DNA from: Salvia splendens
Taxonomy: Eukaryota; Streptophyta; Magnoliopsida; Lamiales; Lamiaceae
DNA length: 64,000 bases
Direction: 5' to 3'
Assembly: GCF_004379255.2 (NCBI RefSeq)
Contig: NC_056033.1
Span: forward strand, 40,884,719 to 40,948,718
Below are positions 31,636 to 41,732 of this stretch, piece after piece. Under the pieces are notes generated by a model. That model did not search any database. It was not told where the DNA came from and was given only the letters and a program-made list of their open reading frames with translations. The first letter of the stretch is position 1. Every line of letters begins with the position of its first letter. The translations under genes and the position numbers were made by a program.

Positions 31636-32742
31636 ATGATTCCAATTTTTCGCAGAGACTTATTATTGAGGAATTCCCTGTATTTCTGCAAATCTAGGGT
31701 TCCATTTTCCACATCTCTCGGTAGGAAACCCACAATCAATCCAGCAGTTTTCGATTTTCTGTTTCATAGCCACAATTTCTCTCCCGAAGCAGCTGCGGAA
31801 GCCGCCTCCGTCATAAACCGCATAAAGAGCCGGAAAATTTCCGATTCCCTTTTCACATTTCTCGAAAAAAACGACTTTTCGAGCTCCCATTTGGAGAGAA
31901 TCGTGAAATACAACCCTTCGTTCCTCTCTGCTGATCTGGAGAAATCAGTGAAGCCCAAGATCAAGATTTTCCAAGAGCTGGGGCTCTCCAACAACGACAT
32001 TGCCGATCTGTTGGCGGGTAATGCTTCGATTTTATACCGCAGCACTGATAAATCACTGATCCATGCGTTATCTTTGCTCAGGGGTTTGTTGGGATCGGAT
32101 GCTAGTGTTGGGAAGCTCCTGATGAAGAGTGGGAGGTTCTTGATCAATGATTTGGACAAATGTATGGTGCCAAACATCGAGTTCTTGAAGAGCCGTGGTG
32201 CCCCCATGGAGCAGATCATCGCAGGGATGCACTCCTTCCCGAGATTTATGCTGCAGAAGCCAGAAAATGTTAGGAGGTCTGCGGAGAGGGCAGAGGAGTT
32301 TGGGGCTCAGGCAGGGTCAAGGTTGTACATTCATGCTGTGAGGGTCATTGCCTCGATGAGCGATGAGGTTTGGGAGCGCAAGCTGCAGGCTTTTCGGGGT
32401 TTGGGGTTCTCGGATGCTGACATTGTGAGTGGCTTCAGCAAGTATCCCCCGGCCTTTGCTGCGTCGGTGAAGAAGATGGAGGGGGTGAAGAGTGTGGTGG
32501 TTTCGTTGGGGAAGTATGATATGGCGAGCGTTGTTGCATACCCGTTGTGTTTCTGTTGCAGCATTGAGAATAGGTTTAGGCCGCGGATGCAGGTGTTGGC
32601 TGCTTTGGAAGATAAGATGTTGATCAAGAAGAGGCCCAGTTTGGCCACATTGTGCAGTGTACCGGATGTGTATTTCTATGAGAGGTTTGCGAGGCCTTAC
32701 TTAGATGAAGTTGACCATTTGTTTGTAGCAAAGGGTGTGTAA
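31636..32742 (+). CDS. mTERF family protein (mitochondrial/plastid), copy 1
   Basis: I chose the ATG at 31636 (MIPIFRRDLLLRNSLYF) because it begins a basic, hydroxylated leader of the organelle-targeting type. The open frame extends further upstream but there it reads transposon and leader sequence. The 368-residue product consists of repeated about 30-residue helical mTERF motifs (for example LERIVKYNPSFL, ERKLQAFRGLGFSDADIV, FSKYPPAF) and ends with FYERFARPYLDEV, typical of the large intronless plant mTERF clade. Such proteins bind organellar nucleic acid and affect transcription, splicing or ribosome assembly. The target is unknown. It is convergent with copy 2, 546 bp away. The element at 29382-31510 ends about 125 bp upstream of the start codon. 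Confidence 0.9.
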   Translation: MIPIFRRDLLLRNSLYFCKSRVPFSTSLGRKPTINPAVFDFLFHSHNFSPEAAAEAASVINRIKSRKISDSLFTFLEKNDFSSSHLERIVKYNPSFLSADLEKSVKPKIKIFQELGLSNNDIADLLAGNASILYRSTDKSLIHALSLLRGLLGSDASVGKLLMKSGRFLINDLDKCMVPNIEFLKSRGAPMEQIIAGMHSFPRFMLQKPENVRRSAERAEEFGAQAGSRLYIHAVRVIASMSDEVWERKLQAFRGLGFSDADIVSGFSKYPPAFAASVKKMEGVKSVVVSLGKYDMASVVAYPLCFCCSIENRFRPRMQVLAALEDKMLIKKRPSLATLCSVPDVYFYERFARPYLDEVDHLFVAKGV

Positions 32743-33288
32743 CTTGGGACAAGATAATGATGATAATTTTGGGTTAATAATGATCACTGGAAATTTTTGT
32801 TAGGAAATGATACATTTTGCCTGTGAAAAGTGAGGTTTCTTTGCACCATTTAATGGTGAATTGTACGCGTAGTTTTGTTGCTTTTGCTCTCACATTTCAT
32901 AGTGATGCAACAAAACAACTTTATATGTATTCTTGTTAAAACTCTTTTTCTTGTTCTCCTAATAAATGTGACCAAATTCTTGTCATTTTGTCCACCAAGA
33001 ATCAATCCATGAACAAATTCTTATCTCATTCCCATTTGTCTAAATTCTTATTACTGACTTGATCAGCTTGGCTCGAACACAGTGTAGAATGATAATTTTT
33101 TTTATATTGTTAGCTCCTTTTCAGGACTACAAAACACTCTACTCTCATCACCCAATGCTAACCTAACAAGGCTAAGAAATTTGCTAGGAATTATAACCTT
33201 CAACAAGAACACAATCCCACCTTTCAACACCATGAAAGATCACCACCCTTTCACAATTGTTAAACATTCTCAAAATGTTAAAACCAAA
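32743..33288. other. convergent intergenic spacer between two mTERF genes
   Basis: The 546 bp hold the facing 3' UTRs of the genes ending at 32742 (+) and 33289 (-). AATAAA-like polyadenylation signals are possible (AATAAATG near 32961). No other coding sequence is visible. Confidence 0.6.
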
Positions 33289-34431
33289 CTATCGCTTCTT
33301 GCTTTTCTCACTACCCTTGAATGCACCACATACTTCACCAAGTTCATCTGAATAAGGCCTCACAAATTTCTCCACAAACCTCTCATCCGTCCATCTGCAA
33401 ATCGATGATAAAGCTGGCCATTTCTCAATCAGACCCTTACTCTCCAACATCTCCAAGACTTGCAGCCGCGGCTTATACCTCTGCTCAACGCTGCACATGA
33501 ATGTCGACGGATCACTGATGAGATCACACATCTCATACCTCCCGGTACCAAGCAGAAGACTCTTGATCTCCTTCATCTTCTCCAACGAAATGCAGAACGC
33601 TGTGGGCGCCTTCCTGAACATCGCCAAGACCTCACTCTCGGAGGCTCCCATATAGCGGAAGCCTAGCATCTTGAGCTCCAAACTCTGTTTGCTACGCGAA
33701 GCAATGGCGCGAACAGCATGGACAAAAGTCTTGCTCCTTTGATCCACCCCCATCTCCTTCGCCTTCTCCACTGCCTTCCTCATCAAATCAGGCTTCAACA
33801 AGAGGCAACGCGGGTAACTGTGCAAAAAGACGCGTATACCCTCCGTAGTTACTCCACAGCTCCTTAAGAAATCAACATTTGGGAGGAAGATTTTCTCCAA
33901 ATCCACAGTCATATACCACACGGATCTCTTCACGAGCCCTATCACCTCGTCGTTGGATCCCAACATGCCCTTGAGCGTGGCGAGCTGCGGGATGATCTTC
34001 TTCTCCGCGCTTGAATGTAGAATCGCGTTACTGCACGACATTATCTTCGCAATCTCCTCAGCAGAAAAGCCGAAGTCAGTGAGGATTTTGATCTTGTACC
34101 TGACGGCATCAGATCTTGCAGTCAGAATCACAGGATAGTTTTTCACGATTCTCTGCAGCTGACTACTCGAAAAGCGGTTCTCTTCGAGGAGAGTGAGAAT
34201 CGAATCGGCATTTTCGAGGGATCTGAAACGGCTCAGAGCGGAGGAAACCGCTGAAGCGATTTCGGGAGAGAAATCGTGTTTGTTCACCAGCACATCGTGA
34301 ACCACGGCGGCGGTTACTACTTTTCTCTCCGGAGACGCCGATAAATTGCGGAGGAGAGAAACATTGTATTTGCAATTTTGCTTCGAAACTAAACCACCCA
34401 AATTCTTGCGCAGAAACAATACCATATTCAT
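33289..34431 (-). CDS. mTERF family protein (mitochondrial/plastid), copy 2
   Basis: This intronless gene of 380 codons starts at ATG 34431-34429. The N-terminus (MNMVLFLRKNLGG...NVSLLRNLSAS) is basic and without acidic residues, as in mitochondrial presequences. The body has the same mTERF repeat order as copy 1 and copy 3: LQRIVKNYPVIL, YKIKILTDFGFSAEEIAKIM, LKGMLGSNDEVIGLV, FLPNVDFLRSCGV, and the end FVEKFVRPYSDELGEV. A short Lys-rich tail (GSEKSKKR) is added. The three copies share the motif order along their whole length, so they are paralogues. Confidence 0.92.
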   Translation of the reverse strand: MNMVLFLRKNLGGLVSKQNCKYNVSLLRNLSASPERKVVTAAVVHDVLVNKHDFSPEIASAVSSALSRFRSLENADSILTLLEENRFSSSQLQRIVKNYPVILTARSDAVRYKIKILTDFGFSAEEIAKIMSCSNAILHSSAEKKIIPQLATLKGMLGSNDEVIGLVKRSVWYMTVDLEKIFLPNVDFLRSCGVTTEGIRVFLHSYPRCLLLKPDLMRKAVEKAKEMGVDQRSKTFVHAVRAIASRSKQSLELKMLGFRYMGASESEVLAMFRKAPTAFCISLEKMKEIKSLLLGTGRYEMCDLISDPSTFMCSVEQRYKPRLQVLEMLESKGLIEKWPALSSICRWTDERFVEKFVRPYSDELGEVCGAFKGSEKSKKR

Positions 34432-35984
34432 ACAGCTATAGATAACCGTTGGCTTAGATTCAACAATGAGACATTACTTGAATCGGGAAATGAAGACCCA
34501 AAATTTGGGGGTTTAAATGGGTTAGGGTTCGTCTCCTCAATGTCATCGTAGCGCCAATGAGTTTTGATTAACTAATTCCGGCCACCCCTCAAAATTAAAT
34601 TCGTTTTGTTTTTAGAGCGTTTTATTTTTAGAGCATATTAAGTTCAATTATTTTGATATAAAACATTGATATTGTAGTGACAAGTCAACATATCAAAATA
34701 TCTTATTTAATGGATAATCTGGTGATTTTTATATTAATTTAAATTTCATACATAATGACATGTCACCTTAACATCATTTCAAACATTCTAACATTTCACT
34801 TCGAATATGGAGTATAATAGTTGTACACCTTATTCTTTTACCACATTCAAACCATAGACTTGAATTGGTGTATAATAGCTGTATTTTCTTGATATTAGCC
34901 TTATATTGTAAAAGCGTAATCACAATTTAAATATTAGAATCATATAAACACAGCAAATCAAGAGAGAATGAATCCACAACCACAAGCCTGAAACTTGATT
35001 TATCCAATGATTAATCAAATAGAAAAGAAACCAAAAGGAGTATTCATATCACACAAAAAGCTTGCAATAAAAAATTGGGCTGAGATAAGACTAATTTATG
35101 TACACAATGGAACAACAAAAAAGGTGAGGTAAACAAATAAGGATTGGATGCCATTCCAACTGCAACACAGCTACTAAAACCATTCATCAAAAAGAAGCAT
35201 CAGCTTTTATAGCTATCAGCAACAATCGATCTACAACCGGTACCTCACAGCTACAGCCACAATCTCATGTGCTGTAACAAAGTAACCAATATCAGCACAA
35301 AGTGAGGTAATGTTCACAACCAATGAATCAAAATCTCCAAAGCACAAATTTGAAAGAGCAAAAATTGTGAATAACCTAGCAAGTTCACATCTTACCATCG
35401 TCGAGAAGTCTTACAATGTTATCAGCAAAATCAAATCCCACAAAGAAGTGATGTTAGAGATTATAATGGGAAGTCAAAAGTGATTATAGAATAACAAGCA
35501 TATATACCTATTATCCTCACAGATAATGACATGCTCAGAGAGCTGTACACAAACCTTATATCATCATCACCAGCAAGAAATCATAACAATCAACAGCAAT
35601 GTAAAAGCAGCATCAACACCTACGGCATCATCTAAAAACAGCATCGATAACTGCTGCATCATCTTGCCAATCAGCAACTACCTCACGTTCACAAACTATA
35701 GAAGGCAAATAAAGACTTCATATGAGTGAGATGTTCAATGGCACACATTCAAATTAGGAAATGGAAATCTACCAAATAAAGCTCAATCCACCTAAGAAAG
35801 ATAATAGAGTTTAGACTGATACCAAACCATTAGTCTGGAGCAGAATCTAACGTAAAACAACAAAACAAGTCTAGTACAACGCATAGGTATTCAAACTGAT
35901 GAAAGATCTTCCAGAAAAGCATTGATAGCAACCACCATATGATGATAGGTCAAATTACTCAAGAAAGCAGATGCTGCCAATCCA
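34432..35984. other. intergenic region and probable 3' UTR of the SC35-type gene
   Basis: The left part holds the promoter of mTERF copy 2, including a short GC-balanced leader. From about 34960 to 35984 the minus strand is probably the long, possibly spliced 3' UTR of the SR gene, because base composition is transcript-like and only a 6-nt coding end lies at 35985-35990. No other gene is visible. Confidence 0.5.
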
Positions 35985-37936
35985 TTATTCCTGGAGAAAG
36001 ACCAAATAAATGATTAGTACCGAGAAGAATAAATTGTCACGTGCAGGATACAAGGTAGGGGGAATACTAACATCAGCCTCATCACGTGGAGACGGGCTTC
36101 GAGAATCACGACGGCCACGAGGAGAGAGACTCTTAGGGGGGCTGGCAGATCGTTCGATTTTGGCACTACGAACATCAGGACTTCCTTCCCTGGATGGAGG
36201 TGATTTGTTTGGGGAAGGAGTTCTCCGAGGACTGAGACTTCGACGAACAGGAGATGCACTAACATATTTACCGCCAAAAAAATATTAAGAAATTGTATAA
36301 AACAGCAAAAAGCATTGTTACACATGCTATTACTAATATTTAAAAGAGTACCTTCCATAAGAACGACTTCTTCTACGTCTCTCACCATCATCATATTTTC
36401 CTCTACCACGTTCTCTGCGATAGCCAGGACTTACACTACGGTTTCGGCTCCGAGACCGGCTCCTGCTTCGATAGCGAGAATCCCTGTGCCTGCCACGATG
36501 AGACTCGCGCTCACTTCTTCCTCTGCCACTGTGGCTGCTCCTCCTGTAATCCCGATCCCTGTCATCACCCCTGAACATAAAACCTCACTAGCAAAAATTT
36601 TAACATATGAAAAAGGCAGCCACCCAAAAAAGATACGGACTAAAATTTTTCTTCAATTAATTGGTAATATGCATAAGGAAATATAATGAGACTTTAGCCA
36701 AGGTAAGATAAACAATGTTCGAATAAAGTTTGGTAAGTCAGTGAACAAATGGTAACAAACCTAAGAACAAGCAAAAATGTGAAATCATGATCTGTTAATA
36801 ATATCATGAGTAAAACAGCAATAAAGTAGAACATATGTATTTAACTAACACTGAAACAAGCTTACACCCAAGTGACACATGACACAAATACTCAAATTGA
36901 AAAAGGCGACATGTATAGTTTTAAAAGCAGAGATACCTTGGACGAGGACTGCGGCTTCTTGACCTGCCGTTAGACTTGTAAACAGGTTCCTCAATTCTAC
37001 CTTTATCACTGATCAAAACCACAAACATCCATCAGATAAATCAGGTAATCAGCGGAAGAGAAAAATGCGTACATACAGGAAGTTAACCAAAACCCAGCCC
37101 ATGAAATTGTAGTTATAAACAAAGGAAATGTTCAGCAGTGAAAACGTACATTCGCTCAGCATTGGGTCCATACTTTGCAAATTGAACCATTATTTCTCGC
37201 CCATCAACAACTCTTCCTGCAAGAAATAAAATGTTGACTCATCATATTACAAAGAAGTGGCGTATCACTATAATGCAAACTATTTTCAATTTTCTCCATA
37301 AATCACCATCTAGCTTCTCAACAGCTTTTTTAGCCTCGTCTTGATACTTATATCGCACAAAAGCAAAACCCCTGGAGTCTCCAGTTCTGGTTTTACAAAA
37401 AAAACAAGAGTGAACAATAAAATTTCAGAAAATACATTTCGTGAAAACATATTGTAAAAGCTCAATGGTTACTCTAACCAGATTAAATCAAAAGCTATCC
37501 TCGGCACCAAGCCAAATATGTAGTATACATTTTAAAAACACACCAGAAACTGCACAATTGAAGTGTAATCTTTAACTATTCAGCACCGCATATTACAAAC
37601 GGAATTCAAAACAAAAGCAAAAAAACATATTCATTTTCTATCACATACACAAACAAACACCCCTAAAATTACCTCCGGTCTCGAGGAATGAACACATCGA
37701 CCACCTTGCCGTACTTGTCAAATAGGGGGAACAAGTCATCAGCTGAAGTACCTGAATAATCCAAAAGTAAGCACAAAAATCAAAGACACAAAATTTAGCA
37801 GTTAAAAAAAACAAAAACCAAAAGCGAAGTGAAACATAGAACGAGCGGAAGAGTGAGTACGGAAAGTGATGTTGAGGACGAGGAGAGAGAATGTGTCTCT
37901 GATATCCGGCGGCCCAGATCTTCCAAAGTGCGACAT
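35985..37936 (-). CDS. SC35: SC35-type SR splicing factor, eight coding exons
   Basis: The ATG 37936-37934 opens exon 1 (37936-37861). Exons 2-8 are 37751-37673, 37386-37307, 37216-37150, 37008-36937, 36570-36352, 36258-36072 and 35990-35985. All introns are GT-AG and the joined frame is 261 codons plus stop. The N-terminus MSHFGRSGPPDIRDTFSLLV leads into one RRM (about residues 16-95) with RNP1 SRGFAFVRY and RNP2 LLVLNI. It is followed by VQFAKYGPNAERI and then a C-terminal Arg/Ser domain (RSRSPRPR, SRSRSRSRNRS, SPRRTPSPNKSPPSREGSP). SC35 proteins bind exonic enhancers and help U1 and U2AF define splice sites. The last coding exon contributes only GAA TAA, so the tail reads DEADE. SR genes are often self-regulated by alternative splicing; intron retention of the last intron here would extend the protein by about 15 codons. 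Confidence 0.93.
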
Positions 37937-39139
37937 TTCTTCGATCGGTAACGAAGATAGAAGAATTAGGGTTTGTAATTTGGAGCCTTATTGTTTTTCC
38001 GTCTGTTTTTGAGGGAAATTTGGAGCCTTTCTAGCGATAGAATTCGCTAGATCATTTCTTCATGTAGCATGTTCGGACCATTTTGCCCTTCTGTATTACA
38101 CGTGTTTATCTCCATCACTCATAATCCATAAATTATTCACATTTATATGTTTTTCTATATTAGTATAATCGCGTTAGTTGTAATATTAGGAAATAGATTA
38201 AATTTTCATTAATAAAAACTAAAACTGAAAATTGCATGATTAATAAAATAATTTTTTTTAAAAAAAGACTCCCTCCGTCTCATATTATTCGCACTTTTCA
38301 TTTTTTGTTCGTTAATAATTTGGGATTGAATTTTTAGTGTAATTAAATTAGTATTTTAAATGTATTGAGAGATCACTTAATAATGGAATACTTAGTTAAC
38401 TCTAATATAGATACTGTAAGTAGTTTAGGCGAATTGAAATAGATACGGTAATCCGATTGATTTCCAAGTGACGATAAAAGATTTTCCTTTGGCTACAGAA
38501 TAACATACAAAATAGGGTTGCGAGCATGTAGCTTAAATCGACGTCGTTTTTTATTCTCAATTTGACCTTCTTCCTACGCTCGCTAAGCTCGATTCAGACA
38601 AAACAACAAACATTCACACTTCTTTTTGATGTGATTTAGAATACGATGAATCTCTTCTCTATGTAATCACACCCGCTCCACTCGCCATTGTAGTTTATGA
38701 TAAATATATACATTTGTATTCTTAAATTCTTATATCCAGTATAGTATTATAGTACTCCACAGACCCCAGTTTATTAATTATTTCAATGAAATTTATCTCA
38801 CATAATTCAATAGTTTATTTATAACTTTCCATGGAAGACTCTTTTCTTCACAGTATATTCAGCCAAATTAATAAAATTGAAAGGATCTACTTATAACATG
38901 CTCAAACAATTTACTAAATTTGTATCAAAAGCATTTGGATTATAAGTATTTCACCAATGCACATACTTTAAAATTGACCAAATTACTAAACTGAGTAGAG
39001 AAAAAACAACTGAGGAACAGAAGGGATCCACCTCCACATAAATTGTTCGAATTCAAAATTTATTTTCCTTGTATATAAAATTGGAGTAGATATCTGAACT
39101 AGAATGGAATCACAATCACAAGAATTAATGAATTAGTAA

Positions 39140-39211
39140 CTAAAAATTGAAAAATGTTACAGTATTGAGGAGACTTGCCTTAGCCAGAATTGCTTCATCC
39201 AAAGCTGCCAT
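39140..39211 (-). other. possible orphan first exon (MAALDEAILAK)
   Basis: On the minus strand an ATG at 39211-39209 opens MAALDEAILAKASLLNT and stops after 23 codons. The segment has host-gene-like codon use in otherwise AT-rich DNA. After the AAG codon the sequence GCAAGT fits the rare GC-AG type of donor. No downstream exon could be identified, so it may be a fragment of a gene or chance. Confidence 0.2.
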
Positions 39212-39622
39212 CTTCGGGTGGAGTTGAGTGAGTAAGAAAGAAGGGTAGATTCAATTATTATAAGATGAAAAAAAGTAGTGGAGAAAGAAATATTATGTGG
39301 TTGTTGATTTAATTTTGTATATTCAAGTATAAATAAGATGGAAAAACACAGTGTAGAAAGAAATATGTGGTGGATGATTACATTTTCGTAGATGTAGTAA
39401 TTATTACTATGGTGAAAAAAAGTTGATATGTACTGATTTGATTTTCAAAGGGACATCAACTTTTTATCTCTTCAAAATATACGACATAAAGTAAAAGAAT
39501 TTTTTGCAAGTGTAACATTTTCCTTTTCTATATTTGTTTCTCTAGTGTGAACCGACAATTAATATTTTTATGAAATTAAATTATAAGTGCTTGTACAATT
39601 GAAACCTTATATACGTGTTAGA

Positions 39623-39756
39623 TATTAAACACCGAATTATTTGAGTATTTTTCTAACATTTGATTACTTATACTGTTATACATAGTGTTTATTAAACACC
39701 GAATTATTTGAGTATTTTTCTAAAATCTATCATCTTTTCTTCCAGTTTCCTCATTT
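39623..39756. repeat. direct repeat, period 67 bp
   Basis: The block ATTAAACACCGAATTATTTG followed by AGTATTTTTCTAA occurs at 39624 and again at 39691, identical over more than 30 bp. The intervening sequence differs. Confidence 0.7.
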
Positions 39757-40339
39757 TCTCTCTATGCAGGTTTCTTCATCACATGAACTTCTACCAGCCT
39801 AGAAGTTGCTAACATTATGATCTGATGTTTGCAGGGGTAGACCACGTACACATAAATGAACATTAGTAAGGGCTATATTTTAAAAAATATATAATTTTAA
39901 AATATTTTTTTAGATAATTTATGTGATTAATAAGGGTTTTAATATAAATATAGGCATAAAAGAGGAATAAATTATAAAAATTTACAAAAGAAAAATGTTA
40001 AAAATATTAATCCATCAAGGGCTAAAGCCCCACCCTTTCTCCATGTGGGGTCCACCCATGGATGTTTTTGTGAAGACGACGGAATTTTGAGCGATATAAG
40101 TCGATAACGTTGTTTTCGTATTCGAAAAGTGAAAATGAAACAACAAAACCTAGAATGATTTGAAGTGTACACCATGGATGACAACATTGATACTTGTAAA
40201 CTCAAATGGCTCCTAATCTAATTTGGTAAGCTTAACTGATAAAATATCCCAAGTCGGATTTCTTAAGTAATTTTTATATGGAGTGATATTCTATCCAATA
40301 AATTGTGCTTTGTCTAATGCGTACTGGCAAAAATTGATT

Positions 40340-40757
40340 TGTTGAATCCGAATTTAATGTTCCTAGACATATAGTTCATCCTGAAAATTTGTGACCAAAT
40401 ATTATCAAAAAAGTTATGTGAATAATAATTGAAAAAAAAATTATGCGAAACTATCAAAAAAGTTATGAATAAAAAAATTATAATATTCACCCACCGTGGG
40501 GTCGAAATTTTGATTTTGTTGAATCTTAATTTAATGTTCCTAGACATATAGTTGAATCTTAATTTATGGGAATAAAAATTGGGAAAAAATATATTAATAA
40601 TGCATGGAAATAGAAAAAAAACAACATAATATTTGCCCACCGTTGGATTTTGTTGAATCTTAATTCATGGGAATAAAAATTGGGAAAAATATATTAATAA
40701 TGCATGGAAATAGAAAAAAAACAACATAATATCCCTAGAAAAAAACAACATAATATT
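40340..40757. repeat. tandem duplications flanking tRNA-Lys, with partial copies of its 3' end
   Basis: Blocks with GTTGAATCTTAATT, GGGAATAAAAATTGGGAAAAA, ATATTAATAATGCATGGAAA and AACAACATAATAT recur (about 40519-40634 and 40647-40757). Each block boundary holds a piece of the tRNA 3' end: CACCCACCGTGGGGTCGAAA at 40488-40507 and TGCCCACCGTTGG at 40634-40646, compared with CGCCCACCGTGGGGCTCGAA at the real tRNA (40758). The tRNA 3' flank plus the tail of the tRNA has therefore been copied at least twice. Confidence 0.7.
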
Positions 40758-40830
40758 CGCCCACCGTGGGGCTCGAACCCACGACCACAAGGTTAAGAGC
40801 CTTGCGCTCTACCAACTGAGCTAGACGGGC
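40758..40830 (-). tRNA. tRNA-Lys (anticodon CUU)
   Basis: The 73-nt gene on the minus strand starts GCCCGTCTAGCTCAGTTGG. It folds as a cloverleaf: acceptor GCCCGTC pairs with GGTGGGC (with G-T pairs), the D arm contains AGCTCAGTTGGTAGAGC, the anticodon loop carries CTT at 40797-40795, and the T arm carries GGTTCGAGCC. CCA is not encoded, as expected for a nuclear tRNA. Internal box A (TAGCTCAGTTGG) and box B (GGTTCGAGCCC) give a pol III promoter. Confidence 0.95.
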
Positions 40831-40914
40831 TATGTTGGCTGATTTTTGCAATAGACATATACATAAATTTTAGGTTTAAAAGTTGAGTAAATCGAGAACC
40901 TGTAAATGAATAAA

Positions 40915-41155
40915 TACTCTATCTGTCCACCAAATATTATCACATTTGCTTTTTTGATATGTCCCCGTAATATTATCCATTTTGCTTTTTCTAAATTTGA
41001 TAACTTTGACTCACTTTCAACTAACTCATTACACTAACATTCTATTACTAAACGTGGCTCACATTGCATTAACTTTTTCAACACTCTTTTCTTCACATTT
41101 TATTAAAACTCGTATAGAATTAAATGTGGACAACATTTGGTAAACGAATGGAGTA
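40915..41155. mobile_element. Stowaway-like MITE
   Basis: It begins TACTCTATCTGTCCACCAAATA and ends with the inverted form ACAACATTTGGTAAACGAATGG-AGTA. The termini match Stowaway ends loosely (about 75 percent by eye). It lies 85 bp upstream of the minus-strand tRNA-Lys gene. Confidence 0.6.
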
Positions 41156-41220
41156 TATTTTCAGAAATCAGTCGACATAGCCCGACTAGTTAAGCTGGGC
41201 ACGATGGTCAAGTATTATAG

Positions 41221-41448
41221 TACTCCTCCCGTCTCAAGATAATTGAGTCGTATTCCTTTTTTGTTTGTCTCATAGTAGCTGAGTCATTTCCTATTTTGGT
41301 AAAAGATTTATTCCCTCTCTTATCTTACTTTACTCTTTTTTCATCTATCTTACTTTATTTCCTCTCACCACTTTAATCTTTATCAAATCAATTTCTTAAA
41401 TTCCGCGACCTAAAGAATTGCCCTAATTACCTTGGGACGGAGGGAGTA
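41221..41448. mobile_element. Stowaway-like MITE
   Basis: It starts TACTCCTCCCGTCTCAAG and ends CTTGGGACGGAGGGAGTA, a good inverted repeat that continues as ATAATTGAGTCGT versus GCCCTAATTACC. It is a second MITE of similar type only 65 bp from the one at 40915-41155. Confidence 0.75.
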
Positions 41449-41732
41449 TTTTTTTAATACACTAATTTACAAATTAAAATATGAAAAATATAACCATTTT
41501 CTTCCATGGAGGACTATTACGTGTTTTTTTTCTATTTTTAAGCACACAACATTTTAATTAAATTATTTTCCCCATCACTTTGGTATCACACTAGTTTTCA
41601 AACTAAATTTGTGCTTCCCTTCCCTGATTAAAGTGAAAATAACAATCTAACTGAAGAGTGTTTGAAATTACCATTTCACAATTTTAAAAAAATGCATCAA
41701 ATTGCAGTAACATAGGAAAAAAGGTAACCATT
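41449..41732. other. short spacer and 3' UTR of the PPR gene
   Basis: This is AT-rich DNA. The minus-strand PPR gene ends at 41733, so its 3' UTR lies here. Nothing else is seen. Confidence 0.5.

Larger units (their letters stand above)
37937..40757. other. intergenic region with MITE fragment and short repeats
   Basis: The right flank of the SC35-type gene holds its 5' leader and promoter. A Stowaway-type end (ACTCCCTCCGTCTC) is at 38268 with no visible partner. A possible orphan exon is at 39140-39211 and short repeats lie at 39623-39756 and 40340-40757 (separate entries). No complete gene is visible. Confidence 0.6.
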
